From contig JADJZF010000007.1 in assembly GCA_016719395.1 (NCBI GenBank), positions 186,001 through 250,000 of the forward strand: a DNA stretch of 64,000 nt. Direction: 5' to 3'. The notes under the pieces are model-generated. The model was not told the origin of the DNA, searched no databases, and worked only from the letters and a program-made list of their open reading frames with translations. Both the position numbers and the translations under genes were made by a program. This DNA is from Candidatus Amarobacter glycogenicus (GTDB lineage: Bacteria; Chloroflexota; Dehalococcoidia; Tepidiformales; Tepidiformaceae). Shown here piece after piece: positions 51,809 to 59,984 of the stretch. The stretch's first letter is position 1. Each line of letters starts with the position of its first letter.

Positions 51809-54352
51809 CTACCCCGCCGCGAACTCCCGGCAGCGGATCGCCCGCAGCAGGTCATCGTTCGCTTCCCGAACCATCCGGGCCAACACCGGGAGCTCATCTC
51901 CGTACCCGGCAAGGACCGCTTCGCTCTGCGATAGCAGCTCCCGCTCAACCCGGTAGCCGGGGAACAACGCGCGGAAATAGTCCGAGGCGAACTCTTTGTC
52001 CTTTGTCCGAAAGACGTTTGGAAGCGCGCCGAAGTACGCCTCCACATACGGTTCGAGCACCTCCCGCTGCTCCGCCCAGTTGAACCCGGACATCGCTGCC
52101 CCGGTCAGGTAGAGGGACCCGTAACCTTCGCCGTTGAACCTCTCCCAGGCGCTCGCCTTGGCCTCGGCGGCGGGTGATGACGTCTCGCAACGCAACTTCG
52201 CGCGAACCCCCCTGTCCGAAGGGTCGCGCTGAGCCTCGGCCGTCACCCGCTCGGCGGCGCCCGGCATGCCGTAGGCCACGTGCTTCGCGGCGATGCTCCA
52301 GCGCATGTCCTGGTCGATCGTCAGGCCCTCGACCGCCTCTTCGCCATCCGCCAGCCGGGCGACCAGCGCCAGGTCTTCCGGGACCACCGCATTGGCGATC
52401 AACGCGCGCACCCAGATGATCTGCAAGTCAGGAGAACCGGCGGCCTTCAACGCGCCGTACGCAGCCCGGGCGAGTGAATGCGCTTCTCCGGCCTTCCACT
52501 CTTCGGGCACGTACCGGCCGGCTGCTGCCGTCGCGTTGTTCACCACAGCCTCGACCAATTCGGGCATTGCTTCCCGGGTGATGTGGGCACGCACCAGCTC
52601 GAGGTATTCGGTGGACCGGAGCTGCTGGTCCCGGACCATGCTCCAGAGCGATCCCCAGAGCTGCAGCCGCAGGAGCGCGTCCTCGATCCGCTGCATGTTG
52701 CCCTTGAGGAACGTCAGCGATTCGGCGTCGAGTGCGATCTTTGCGTATCCGTGGTCTCCGTAATTCGGGAAGACCAGCGATGGCCGCGGCAGCCCCCGGG
52801 CTTCGGTCACTTCCGCCTCGGCCGTGGCGATGGACGCCGGCACGACACTGATCTCGAGCTTCCCCTGGACATCCCGGACCAACCCGATGTCGATGCGGTG
52901 CGGCCGAATCGTCGGGTACTCTTCAGGCGCTGTCTGGCCCAGGGAGAACTGCGAAATTCGGTCCCCGTCAGCCTCCCAGCGGGCCCCGATGGTGTTCAGC
53001 GAAGGTGTTTCCAGCCAGAGCCGGGCCCACTCCTTCAAGTCCACCCCACTGCCCTTCTCAAGCGAACCAAGGAACTGCGAAAGGGTCGCGTTGCCATAGG
53101 CGTGCGTCCGGAAGTAGTGGCGCATGCCTTCGCGAAAGCCGTCCAGGCCGATCGCCTTCACGAGCTGCTTCAGCACGCTCGCACCCTTCCCGTAAGTGAT
53201 GCCATCGAAGTTCAGGAACGTCTGTTCGGTGTCTTCCACCTGTCCCGCGATCGGGTGCGTCGTGACCAGTTGATCCTGGCGATACGCCCAGTTTTTCATC
53301 CCCGAGGCGAAGTCCTGCCAGCCCGTCTTGAAGCGCGTCGCGTCATCCATGCACAGGTACGACATGTACGTCGCGAAGCTCTCGTTCAGCCAGAGGTCAT
53401 TCCACCAGCGCATCGTCACGAGGTCGCCGAACCACATGTGCGCCATCTCGTGCAGGACCGTCTCGGCCCGCCCCCGCCGCTGGTTCTCCGTCGGCGGGTC
53501 GCGAAACACCATGTACTCGTTGTGCGTCACGCAGCCCACGTTCTCCATGGCGCCGGAGTTGAACTCCGGTACGAAGATCTGGTCGTACTTCCCGAACGGG
53601 TACGGGAAGTCGAAGAACGCCGCGTAAAAGTCGAGCCCTTGCCTCGTCACCTCGAACAGTTCCTGCGTGTCGAGGTGCTTCGCCAGCGACTTCCGGCAGA
53701 AGAGTCCGATATCCACGCTCCCGTGCCGTTCCCGGGCCACGTGGTATGGCCCCACGACCAGCGCGAACAGGTACGTGCTAAACGGCTGCGTCGCCTCGAA
53801 CGCATGGAGCGTCCGGCCGTCGGGCCGCGGCTCGGCGCTGGTCTCCCGGCTGTTCGCGACAACCTCCCACTCGGCCGGCGCGAGCACAGTCAGCCCGTAT
53901 GTGCCCTTGATGTCGGGCTGGTCGAACTGCGGGAACAACCGGTGGCTCTCATAAGGCTCGAAGTTGGAGTACAGGTACTCTTCGCCGTCCTCGGGATCCT
54001 TGAACTGGTGGAATCCATCGCCTTCGTGGTCGTACTCGTTCTCGTATACCACCCGCACGGTGTTGGATTTCGAGACCGACGCGGCCGGCAACCAAAGCCG
54101 GTAGCCGTTCCAGTTCGGCTCCAACCGCCGCCCGTTGACTTCCAGCAGCTCGATGGACTTGCCCCGAAAATCGAGGAACAGGTCGCCGCTCCCCGCGGCA
54201 TCAAACCGCAGCGTTGTGTCTCCGCGGTATGTCCCGGCGCCCCGAGTGAGTTCGATCGCGATCGTGTACTCGCAGCCACTGACGCGCAGGGCACGCGCCT
54301 CCGCCTCGGCCTGGGTCAGGTTGTCACGCAGCTCTGCTGTGCTGATCGTCAT
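51809..54352 (-). CDS. pepN: aminopeptidase N (M1 family)
   Basis: 847 residues from ATG 54352, with GGAGGA about 9 bases upstream. N-terminal beta domain, then the exopeptidase motif GAMEN at about residue 268 and the zinc site HEMAHMWFGDLVTMRWW...NESFA at about 300 (HExxH-18-E). A large helical C-terminal domain (residues 540-847) matches the long Actinobacteria/Chloroflexi type of PepN. It removes N-terminal residues from peptides in the cytoplasm. It is divergent from the SnoaL-like gene. Confidence 0.93.
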   Translation of the reverse strand: MTISTAELRDNLTQAEAEARALRVSGCEYTIAIELTRGAGTYRGDTTLRFDAAGSGDLFLDFRGKSIELLEVNGRRLEPNWNGYRLWLPAASVSKSNTVRVVYENEYDHEGDGFHQFKDPEDGEEYLYSNFEPYESHRLFPQFDQPDIKGTYGLTVLAPAEWEVVANSRETSAEPRPDGRTLHAFEATQPFSTYLFALVVGPYHVARERHGSVDIGLFCRKSLAKHLDTQELFEVTRQGLDFYAAFFDFPYPFGKYDQIFVPEFNSGAMENVGCVTHNEYMVFRDPPTENQRRGRAETVLHEMAHMWFGDLVTMRWWNDLWLNESFATYMSYLCMDDATRFKTGWQDFASGMKNWAYRQDQLVTTHPIAGQVEDTEQTFLNFDGITYGKGASVLKQLVKAIGLDGFREGMRHYFRTHAYGNATLSQFLGSLEKGSGVDLKEWARLWLETPSLNTIGARWEADGDRISQFSLGQTAPEEYPTIRPHRIDIGLVRDVQGKLEISVVPASIATAEAEVTEARGLPRPSLVFPNYGDHGYAKIALDAESLTFLKGNMQRIEDALLRLQLWGSLWSMVRDQQLRSTEYLELVRAHITREAMPELVEAVVNNATAAAGRYVPEEWKAGEAHSLARAAYGALKAAGSPDLQIIWVRALIANAVVPEDLALVARLADGEEAVEGLTIDQDMRWSIAAKHVAYGMPGAAERVTAEAQRDPSDRGVRAKLRCETSSPAAEAKASAWERFNGEGYGSLYLTGAAMSGFNWAEQREVLEPYVEAYFGALPNVFRTKDKEFASDYFRALFPGYRVERELLSQSEAVLAGYGDELPVLARMVREANDDLLRAIRCREFAAG

Positions 54353-54531
54353 GGCTTCGCTCCTCCGGCAGCCCTCTCGGGCGGGGTCGAACGAGCTTAC
54401 AGCGCGCGCCGGCACGCCTCCAGCCGAGCACTTCACACTCCGCCACCCGACGTCGCGAACCCGGCGCCACTTCTCGCTCTGCTTCCTCCCGGCGTCCTCC
54501 TACTCGCCTACCCCGCATTCGTGACACGGGG

Positions 54532-54537
54532 TACAAT
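54532..54537 (+). promoter_or_regulatory. -10 element TACAAT for the SnoaL-like gene
   Basis: TACAAT lies 39 bases before the ATG at 54576. The context GTACAATCCG is identical to that at 15680, upstream of another gene. No -35 is visible. Confidence 0.35.
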
Positions 54538-54575
54538 CCGCCGGCACCCTCGCAGGACAGGTACTGCTGACGCGT

Positions 54576-55385
54576 ATGTCGAACATCCCCGCGGTCAACG
54601 CGCTCCTCACCGCCATCAATCACGATCGATTCGCCGAAATCGAGGCGCACCACGCCTCCGATGCGGTCTTCCACTCGTTTCGCGGCCCAACCCTCCGCGA
54701 TAGCGTCGCCATCGCCGACTGGCACCGCGAATTCCTGCGCGACTACGCAGACTGCAACTACACCGAACTCGAGTACGTCGAGCAGGGCAACACCGTGGCC
54801 CTCCGCGCCACGATCGAAGCCAAAGCCTACGACTGGCGCCCGTTCACCCAGCGTATCGTCGAGGTGTTCGAATTCGATGACGCCGGCGAGATCAGCGCCC
54901 GCCGCCTCTACGCGATGCTCCGCGACATCGAACTCGACAAGGCCGCGACCGCCTCGATGACTGACGCTCAGGGCTTCCAGGGCGGTAGCGCCAGCACGAC
55001 GAAGGGGGTCGTGGACAAGTTCCTCACGTCCGTCGCCGCCGGTGACATCGACGGGATGAAAGAGCCCATTCACGACAAGGCCACCCTGATCGACGGTGTC
55101 TACGGGATCGCTCACGGATTCGACAACATCCTCGCACTGAGCGGTTCCCGGCCTCAGCCCGCGTTCGGGACTCTGCGAGTGACCCGCGTGCTCACCGGAG
55201 AACACGACGCCATGTTGGAATGGGCCATCGAGCCCTCCCGGCCGCGGCTTGCCCAGTGGTTTCGGCTCGTCGACGGCAAGGTGCGCGTCGTCGAGGTCTA
55301 CTGGATGCTGCGTGAAGTCGGCGTCAATCCCATGGAGAACTACGCCAACGACCGGCACCGCCGGCAGGTGATTCTGCCGATCTAG
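54576..55385 (+). CDS. tandem SnoaL-like (NTF2 fold) protein
   Basis: 269 residues made of two NTF2-like cones. The first (residues 1-115) has ALLTAINHDRFAEIEAHHASD, RDSVAIADWHREFLRDY and EVFEFDDAGEISARRLYAML. The second (about 140-250) repeats the pattern: KGVVDKFLTSVAAGDIDGMKE, DNILALSGS and QWFRLVDGKVRVVEVYWML. SnoaL-like folds act as isomerases, hydrolases or ligand-binding domains; the task here is unknown. ATG 54576 is used. A strong terminator hairpin follows the stop. Confidence 0.72.
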   Translation: MSNIPAVNALLTAINHDRFAEIEAHHASDAVFHSFRGPTLRDSVAIADWHREFLRDYADCNYTELEYVEQGNTVALRATIEAKAYDWRPFTQRIVEVFEFDDAGEISARRLYAMLRDIELDKAATASMTDAQGFQGGSASTTKGVVDKFLTSVAAGDIDGMKEPIHDKATLIDGVYGIAHGFDNILALSGSRPQPAFGTLRVTRVLTGEHDAMLEWAIEPSRPRLAQWFRLVDGKVRVVEVYWMLREVGVNPMENYANDRHRRQVILPI

Positions 55386-55424
55386 TCATCCTCGGCCGTC
55401 AACAGGACAGTCCTGGAAAATGCA

Positions 55425-55448
55425 AAGGGGCGCCTCTCGGCGCCCCTT
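55425..55448. terminator. bidirectional intrinsic terminator between the SnoaL-like gene and ilvC
   Basis: AAGGGGCGCC (55425-55434) pairs perfectly with GGCGCCCCTT (55439-55448) over a TCTC loop. On the plus strand CTGTTT follows; on the minus strand a TTTGCATTTT follows. It lies between convergent stops (55385 and 55473) and can serve both. Confidence 0.85.
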
Positions 55449-55472
55449 CTGTTTCTCCGCTCGCCGTCCGCC

Positions 55473-56951
55473 CTAATCGACGAAGATGTCCACCGAGGGC
55501 CGCAGCTTCGCGCACTCCGCCAGCACCTGGTGAATTTCGTGCGACTTGAAGCTGTCCACTCGCTCGAACTCCAGCGGGTCCTTCGCGTCGAGAGCGGAGT
55601 ATGCCTGCTCGGTTAGCACATAATCGAAACGCGGCGCCCACTTCCGCGAGCCCAGCCGCGCCGTCGTCGAGCAGTTGTCGACCATGTAGGAAACGCCCCG
55701 CGCGTGCATGTACGGGTTCAGCGAGTCCACCGCTTCGATGACCGACTCGTTGGCGACCTCCGAGTACGGGTGGCCGTGGGCCATGAGGACGTCGATCTGC
55801 GCCATCATCGTGGCGATGTAGACGCCCGCGGTGAAGGGGTCGAGCGGGATTTCGTCTTCCTTGCGGGCCGCGCGCACCCCTTTCCCGGTTTGCCACGTCT
55901 CAGTCCGGTCGATCACGCCCATCGGTCGCTTCTTCAGCCGGTCGCCGGCAAGGATGACACTTCGGATTTCATTTCCGCTGGAGACCTCGTCGTAGATCTC
56001 CGAGAGGATTTCGTGGGCCGCCGGATACGAAGCTGCGTACGCCGCCTCGAACTGCGGGCGTCCATCGGCCCCCAGGGCGTCGTAAACGCCGAGCATGCCC
56101 TGCCGGGAAATGATCCGCGAAATCGGCCCCGTGATCGCCTCGGCCGAGTGACGGAACGCGTCCTCGTGGCTCATCCCCTGGTTGATGTATCGGCGGTACA
56201 GGCTCTCGATGATCCCATGCACCGCTCCCAGGAGAATGCCGCGCTCGCCGTAAATGTCCGACTTGAACTCCGATTCCAGGGTCGTCTGGAACGTGTACGG
56301 CGAGCCGATGGCGACCGACCACGCGAGCGCGATATCCGTCGCGCGCCCGTCGATGTCTTGCTGCACAGCGAAACTGCTGTTGATGCCGGCGCCGTTGACC
56401 GTCGCCCCCTGCACGTACAGCCGCCGCACCGATGGGCCCATGCCCTTCGGGCAGACCGCGATCACGTTGACGTTTTCGGGGAACGTCGCCCCCACGTTCT
56501 TCATGTGGCCGACGAGGAAGCCGTGAGAAAGTCCTAAGGTGACGCCCGGCCTCAGCTTCGCGAACACCTGCTCGAAGACCTCGGCCTGCGCCGAATCCGA
56601 GATCAGGAGGATCACGAGGTCCGATTCCGCGACCACCGCGAACATCTCGCCCAGCGTGCCGTTCGCTTCGGAGAACCCGGCGTCGCGGGCCTCGTTCATC
56701 GAACTGGAGCCGGGCCGCAGGCCAACCTTCACCACGATCCCCGTTCCGTCCAGCGAATCACGGAGATTCTGCGCCTGGGCCGGCCCCTGCGAGCCCCACC
56801 CGATCACGCCAATCTGCTTGATGCCCTCCAGCGCCTTCGGCAGGAGGGGGAAGAGGTGGCGGCCACCCTTCACGATCTGTTCCTTGTGACCCTTCAGGTC
56901 AATCGTATCGACCTGGAATACCTTCGAAGTAAACCCGAGAGACAACGCCAT
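55473..56951 (-). CDS. ilvC: ketol-acid reductoisomerase
   Basis: 492 residues, the long class rather than the usual bacterial 330-340. The NADPH site is IGVIGWGSQGPAQAQNL, followed by LGLSHGFLVGH, VIAVCPKGMGPSVRRLYVQG, and the helical domain with SDIYGERGILLGAVHGIIESLYRRY and later YMVDNCSTTARLGSRKWAPRF. It reduces and rearranges acetolactate in valine, leucine and isoleucine synthesis. ilvE lies at 40 kb. The start is ATG 56951; a TATACT -10 lies 48 bases upstream. Confidence 0.94.
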   Translation of the reverse strand: MALSLGFTSKVFQVDTIDLKGHKEQIVKGGRHLFPLLPKALEGIKQIGVIGWGSQGPAQAQNLRDSLDGTGIVVKVGLRPGSSSMNEARDAGFSEANGTLGEMFAVVAESDLVILLISDSAQAEVFEQVFAKLRPGVTLGLSHGFLVGHMKNVGATFPENVNVIAVCPKGMGPSVRRLYVQGATVNGAGINSSFAVQQDIDGRATDIALAWSVAIGSPYTFQTTLESEFKSDIYGERGILLGAVHGIIESLYRRYINQGMSHEDAFRHSAEAITGPISRIISRQGMLGVYDALGADGRPQFEAAYAASYPAAHEILSEIYDEVSSGNEIRSVILAGDRLKKRPMGVIDRTETWQTGKGVRAARKEDEIPLDPFTAGVYIATMMAQIDVLMAHGHPYSEVANESVIEAVDSLNPYMHARGVSYMVDNCSTTARLGSRKWAPRFDYVLTEQAYSALDAKDPLEFERVDSFKSHEIHQVLAECAKLRPSVDIFVD

Positions 56952-56998
56952 GTTGGGACCCCGCGCGAAATGAACCTGGGAGACAGGAGAATGCCTCG

Positions 56999-57004
56999 AG
57001 TATA
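56999..57004 (-). promoter_or_regulatory. -10 element TATACT for ilvC
   Basis: On the minus strand GGGTATACTCG lies 48 bases before the ilvC ATG, leaving a leader of about 40 bases. The same hexamer occurs at ilvE and at the Ddn-like gene. No -35 is visible. Confidence 0.4.
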
Positions 57005-57125
57005 CCCGGAGATCGCCCTAACGGCCCCGCATCCGGCGCGCGAATCCTCATTCCCGGCAGAGGATCGCCGGGCGCCGCTCCCCGGCCGAGGCCCGCACCA
57101 CGCGGACTGCGTAGAATCCCATCTC

Positions 57126-58271
57126 ATGCCCCAACCGCTCGAAGGTCTTCGCGTCCTCGAAATCGGGACGTTCGTCTCCGCGCCTTACTGCGGCAAGCTG
57201 TTCGCCGGATACGGCGCGGAAGTCATCAAGATCGAACCGCCCGGCGGTGACATCTCCCGCGCCCACGGCCCCTTTAAGGACGCGCTGCCCGACCCGGAGA
57301 CCAGTGCCCTCTTCCTTTACCTCAACACCGCAAAGAAGTCGGTCGTCCTCGACATCGGGACACCGGAAGGCCGCCGGCAGTTCCTCGAACTCGTGAAGAC
57401 TGCCGACGTCGTCATCGAGAACTTCCGCCCGGCCGACATGCGCCGGCTCGGCCTCGGCTACGAAACGCTCAGCGCCGCCAACCCGCGCCTTGTCGTCATT
57501 TCTATCACCGCCTTCGGCCACGACGGCCCTTACGCCGACTACGAAAGCAACAACCTCGTCGCCTTCGCCATGGGTGGACAGATGTTCATGACCGGCACCC
57601 AGGACGGCGGTCCGCTCAAGAACGGCGGCTACCAGGCCGACTACCAGGGCGGCCTCAACGCCTTCTCCGCCGGAATGCTCGCCGTCCTCGCTGCCGAACG
57701 CGACGGCCTCGGCCAGCACGTCGATGTCAGCGTCCAGCAGTGCATGGCCCCCATCCTCGAAGCCACAATCCACTACTACACCTACATGGGCCGCTGGGCC
57801 GGCGTCCGCCGCGGCAACCACATGGCCAGTTTCATCGGCATCTATCCCTGCGCCGATGGCCACCTCGGCATCCACATCATGGCTCGCAACTGGAAACCGT
57901 TCACCGACGCCATCGGACGGCCCGACCTCTTCGACGACCCGCGGTTCGTCACCCAGGCGGCCCGCACCCAGCACAACGACGACCTCATGGCGGAGTTCTA
58001 CGCATGGGCCGCTGGCGAGACCAAGCACGACGTCTACCGCCGGGCCGGCGCGGGCCGCGCCCCGATCGCATTCGTCCACACCATGGAAGACCTCCTCACC
58101 AGTCCTCAGCTCGAAGCTCGAGGCTTCATCCAACGCATCGATCACCCTGTCGCGGGTGAAGCCTCGTACCCTGGGCCCCCCTGGTGGCTTGGCCCGGACG
58201 GTTGGAGCCACATGCGCGCCCCGCTCCTCGGTGAGCACACGACTGAGTTCCTTGGGAGCAGCGCCTTATGA
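57126..58271 (+). CDS. CaiB/BaiF (family III) CoA-transferase
   Basis: 381 residues from ATG 57126. VLEIGTFVSAPYCGKLFAGYGAEVIKIE, GGDISRAHGPFKD, LYLNTAKKSVVLDIGTPEG and ITAFGHDGPYADYESNN are family III signatures. The catalytic position has the expected Asp (GQHVDVSVQQ), unlike the other three CoA-transferases here. A short 158-residue gene and a second CoA-transferase follow with 4-base overlaps, so the three are one translational unit. It may be the catalytic subunit of a heteromeric enzyme. Confidence 0.9.
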   Translation: MPQPLEGLRVLEIGTFVSAPYCGKLFAGYGAEVIKIEPPGGDISRAHGPFKDALPDPETSALFLYLNTAKKSVVLDIGTPEGRRQFLELVKTADVVIENFRPADMRRLGLGYETLSAANPRLVVISITAFGHDGPYADYESNNLVAFAMGGQMFMTGTQDGGPLKNGGYQADYQGGLNAFSAGMLAVLAAERDGLGQHVDVSVQQCMAPILEATIHYYTYMGRWAGVRRGNHMASFIGIYPCADGHLGIHIMARNWKPFTDAIGRPDLFDDPRFVTQAARTQHNDDLMAEFYAWAAGETKHDVYRRAGAGRAPIAFVHTMEDLLTSPQLEARGFIQRIDHPVAGEASYPGPPWWLGPDGWSHMRAPLLGEHTTEFLGSSAL

Positions 58272-58744
58272 CACCCCGCGAAGAAGCCGCACGAGCTATC
58301 ACGTTTTTCGAGAACTCCGGCGACATGCCGCTTCTCCGCAAGTCCCTCGAAGAGGCCGCCCCGCGCATCAAGCGGATGGTCTCCAGCTACCTCCAGAAGG
58401 GCAGCGAAGAGACCATCCCACATCCCGCCGATGTCCGCGGGGCGCGCGAAGAAGCGATCAGGGAAGAGGCCATGCAAACCCTGCGCAAGACGCAGGACTT
58501 CGCCCTCCTCCAGGCGATGACCCGCGCCATCGGCCAGCGCATCGAAACGCTCGAGATCGCCGCGTCGGCGGACTTCCCGCCCGGTGTCCGCGTTACCGTC
58601 CCTGAGAAGCGAACCTACCCCCGCTCCGGCGGCGAACTCCCCGGCACCATCGAGGAATCCGGCACTACCCTCGTCGTTCGCCTGGACAACGGTGATACCT
58701 GGGAAGGCCCGGCGAGCCTCGCCCGCCTCGGAGCGGCCTCATGA
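58268..58744 (+). CDS. hypothetical protein between two CoA-transferases
   Basis: 158 residues, with ATGA overlaps to the gene before and the gene after. The first 105 residues are strongly charged and helical (REEAARAITFFENSGDM, LLRKSLEEAAPRIKRMVSSY, AREEAIREEAMQTLRKTQD). The rest forms a small beta-rich end (GVRVTVPEKRTYPRSGGELPG...VVRLDNGDTWEGPASLARL) that looks like an SH3-like or S1-like barrel. No signal peptide. I do not recognise a family. Its placement suggests an accessory role with the CoA-transferase pair. Confidence 0.72.
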   Translation: MTPREEAARAITFFENSGDMPLLRKSLEEAAPRIKRMVSSYLQKGSEETIPHPADVRGAREEAIREEAMQTLRKTQDFALLQAMTRAIGQRIETLEIAASADFPPGVRVTVPEKRTYPRSGGELPGTIEESGTTLVVRLDNGDTWEGPASLARLGAAS

Positions 58745-59982
58745 CGATGCCCCTCGACGGGATCCGTGTCATCGACCTGACCATGGTGTGGGCGGGGCCG
58801 TTCGGCGCGCGCATGCTCGGCGACTACGGCGCCGAAGTCATCAAGATCGAGTCCCCGCGCCAGTGGGACATGCTCCGGTCGCTCGGACTCATCCCGCGCG
58901 ACGAGCACCACTGGTACAACAAGTCCGCCTACTTCAATCACAATAACCGCGACAAGTTCGCCGCCGCCCTCGACCTTTCAGACACCCGCGGCCGCGACGT
59001 GTTCCTCAAGCTTTGCGCCGTCAGTGACGTAGTCGTCGAAAACTTCCGCTCCGACGTGATGGACAACCTCGGCCTCACCTACGAGGCCGTCAGCGCGGCG
59101 AACCCCGGCATCATTTATGTCTCAATGCCCGGGCACGGGAAGACCGGCCCAGAAAAGGACTTCGTCGCCTACGGCTCCAACGTCGAGCAATTGGCGGGAC
59201 TCGTCTCGCTCTCCGGCTACGAAGGCGGTGAGCCCATGAAGACCGGCTTCAGCTACGGCGACCCCATGGCAGGCACGGCGCTCGTCGGAGCTGTCGCCAT
59301 GGCGCTTCGCCAGCGCAACCGGACCGGCAACGGCTGCTACCTGGAACTCGCCCAGCGCGAGAACCTCACCATGTTCGTCGGCGAACATATCGTGGACTAC
59401 AGCATGAACCGCGAGGAACGCCCGCCCATCGGCAACCGTCATCCGTTCCTCGCTCCCCACAACCGTTTCCCCAGCGCAGGCGATGACCGCTGGCTCGTGG
59501 TCAGCTGCGAATCCGACTCCCAGTTCGCCGGGCTCTCCGCCGCTATGGGCATGCCCGAACTCGCGACGGATGAGCGGTTCGCCACGAATGCGGCCCGCAA
59601 GTCGAACGAAGACGAACTCGACGCCATCATCGGGGGCTGGACTTCCGTCCGGGGTCACTACGAGGCGATGCACCTGCTCCAACAGCGAGGAGTCCCGGCG
59701 GGAGCCGTCCTCACCGCCCCCGAACTCCTCTCGGACCCGCACTTGCGCTCTCGCGGCGCCTGGGTCGAACACACCCACCCGGATGCCGGCACATGGGAAA
59801 TGGAAGCGCCCCCTTGGAGGCTCTCGCGGACACCTGGCCACATTCGTATGCCCGCGCCGGGCTTCGGCCAGCACAACTCCTACGTCTTCCGCGAACTCCT
59901 CGGACTCTCCGAGCCCGACCTCGAGGCCCTGTACGCTGCCGGTATCACCGCCGACGACCCGGACGAGACGCTGCACCGGTAA
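58741..59982 (+). CDS. CaiB/BaiF (family III) CoA-transferase
   Basis: 413 residues from ATG 58741, overlapping the previous stop. VIDLTMVWAGPFGARMLGDYGAEVIKIE, AALDLSDTRGRDVFLKLC, MPGHGKTGPEKDFVAYG and YVFRELLGLSEPDLEAL are family hallmarks. The catalytic-Asp position reads GCYLELAQREN with Glu instead. In two-subunit family III enzymes one subunit may lack the Asp, so this one could be the non-catalytic partner of the gene two places upstream. The transferase converges with the permease-like gene 3 bases away. Confidence 0.9.
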   Translation: MTMPLDGIRVIDLTMVWAGPFGARMLGDYGAEVIKIESPRQWDMLRSLGLIPRDEHHWYNKSAYFNHNNRDKFAAALDLSDTRGRDVFLKLCAVSDVVVENFRSDVMDNLGLTYEAVSAANPGIIYVSMPGHGKTGPEKDFVAYGSNVEQLAGLVSLSGYEGGEPMKTGFSYGDPMAGTALVGAVAMALRQRNRTGNGCYLELAQRENLTMFVGEHIVDYSMNREERPPIGNRHPFLAPHNRFPSAGDDRWLVVSCESDSQFAGLSAAMGMPELATDERFATNAARKSNEDELDAIIGGWTSVRGHYEAMHLLQQRGVPAGAVLTAPELLSDPHLRSRGAWVEHTHPDAGTWEMEAPPWRLSRTPGHIRMPAPGFGQHNSYVFRELLGLSEPDLEALYAAGITADDPDETLHR

Positions 59983-59984
59983 CT

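Noticed and set aside
52180..52235. REP-like palindrome CCTGTCCGAAGG in the aminopeptidase gene
   Set aside because: It encodes the ordinary RDPSDRG segment of PepN, and no second copy was found in the window.
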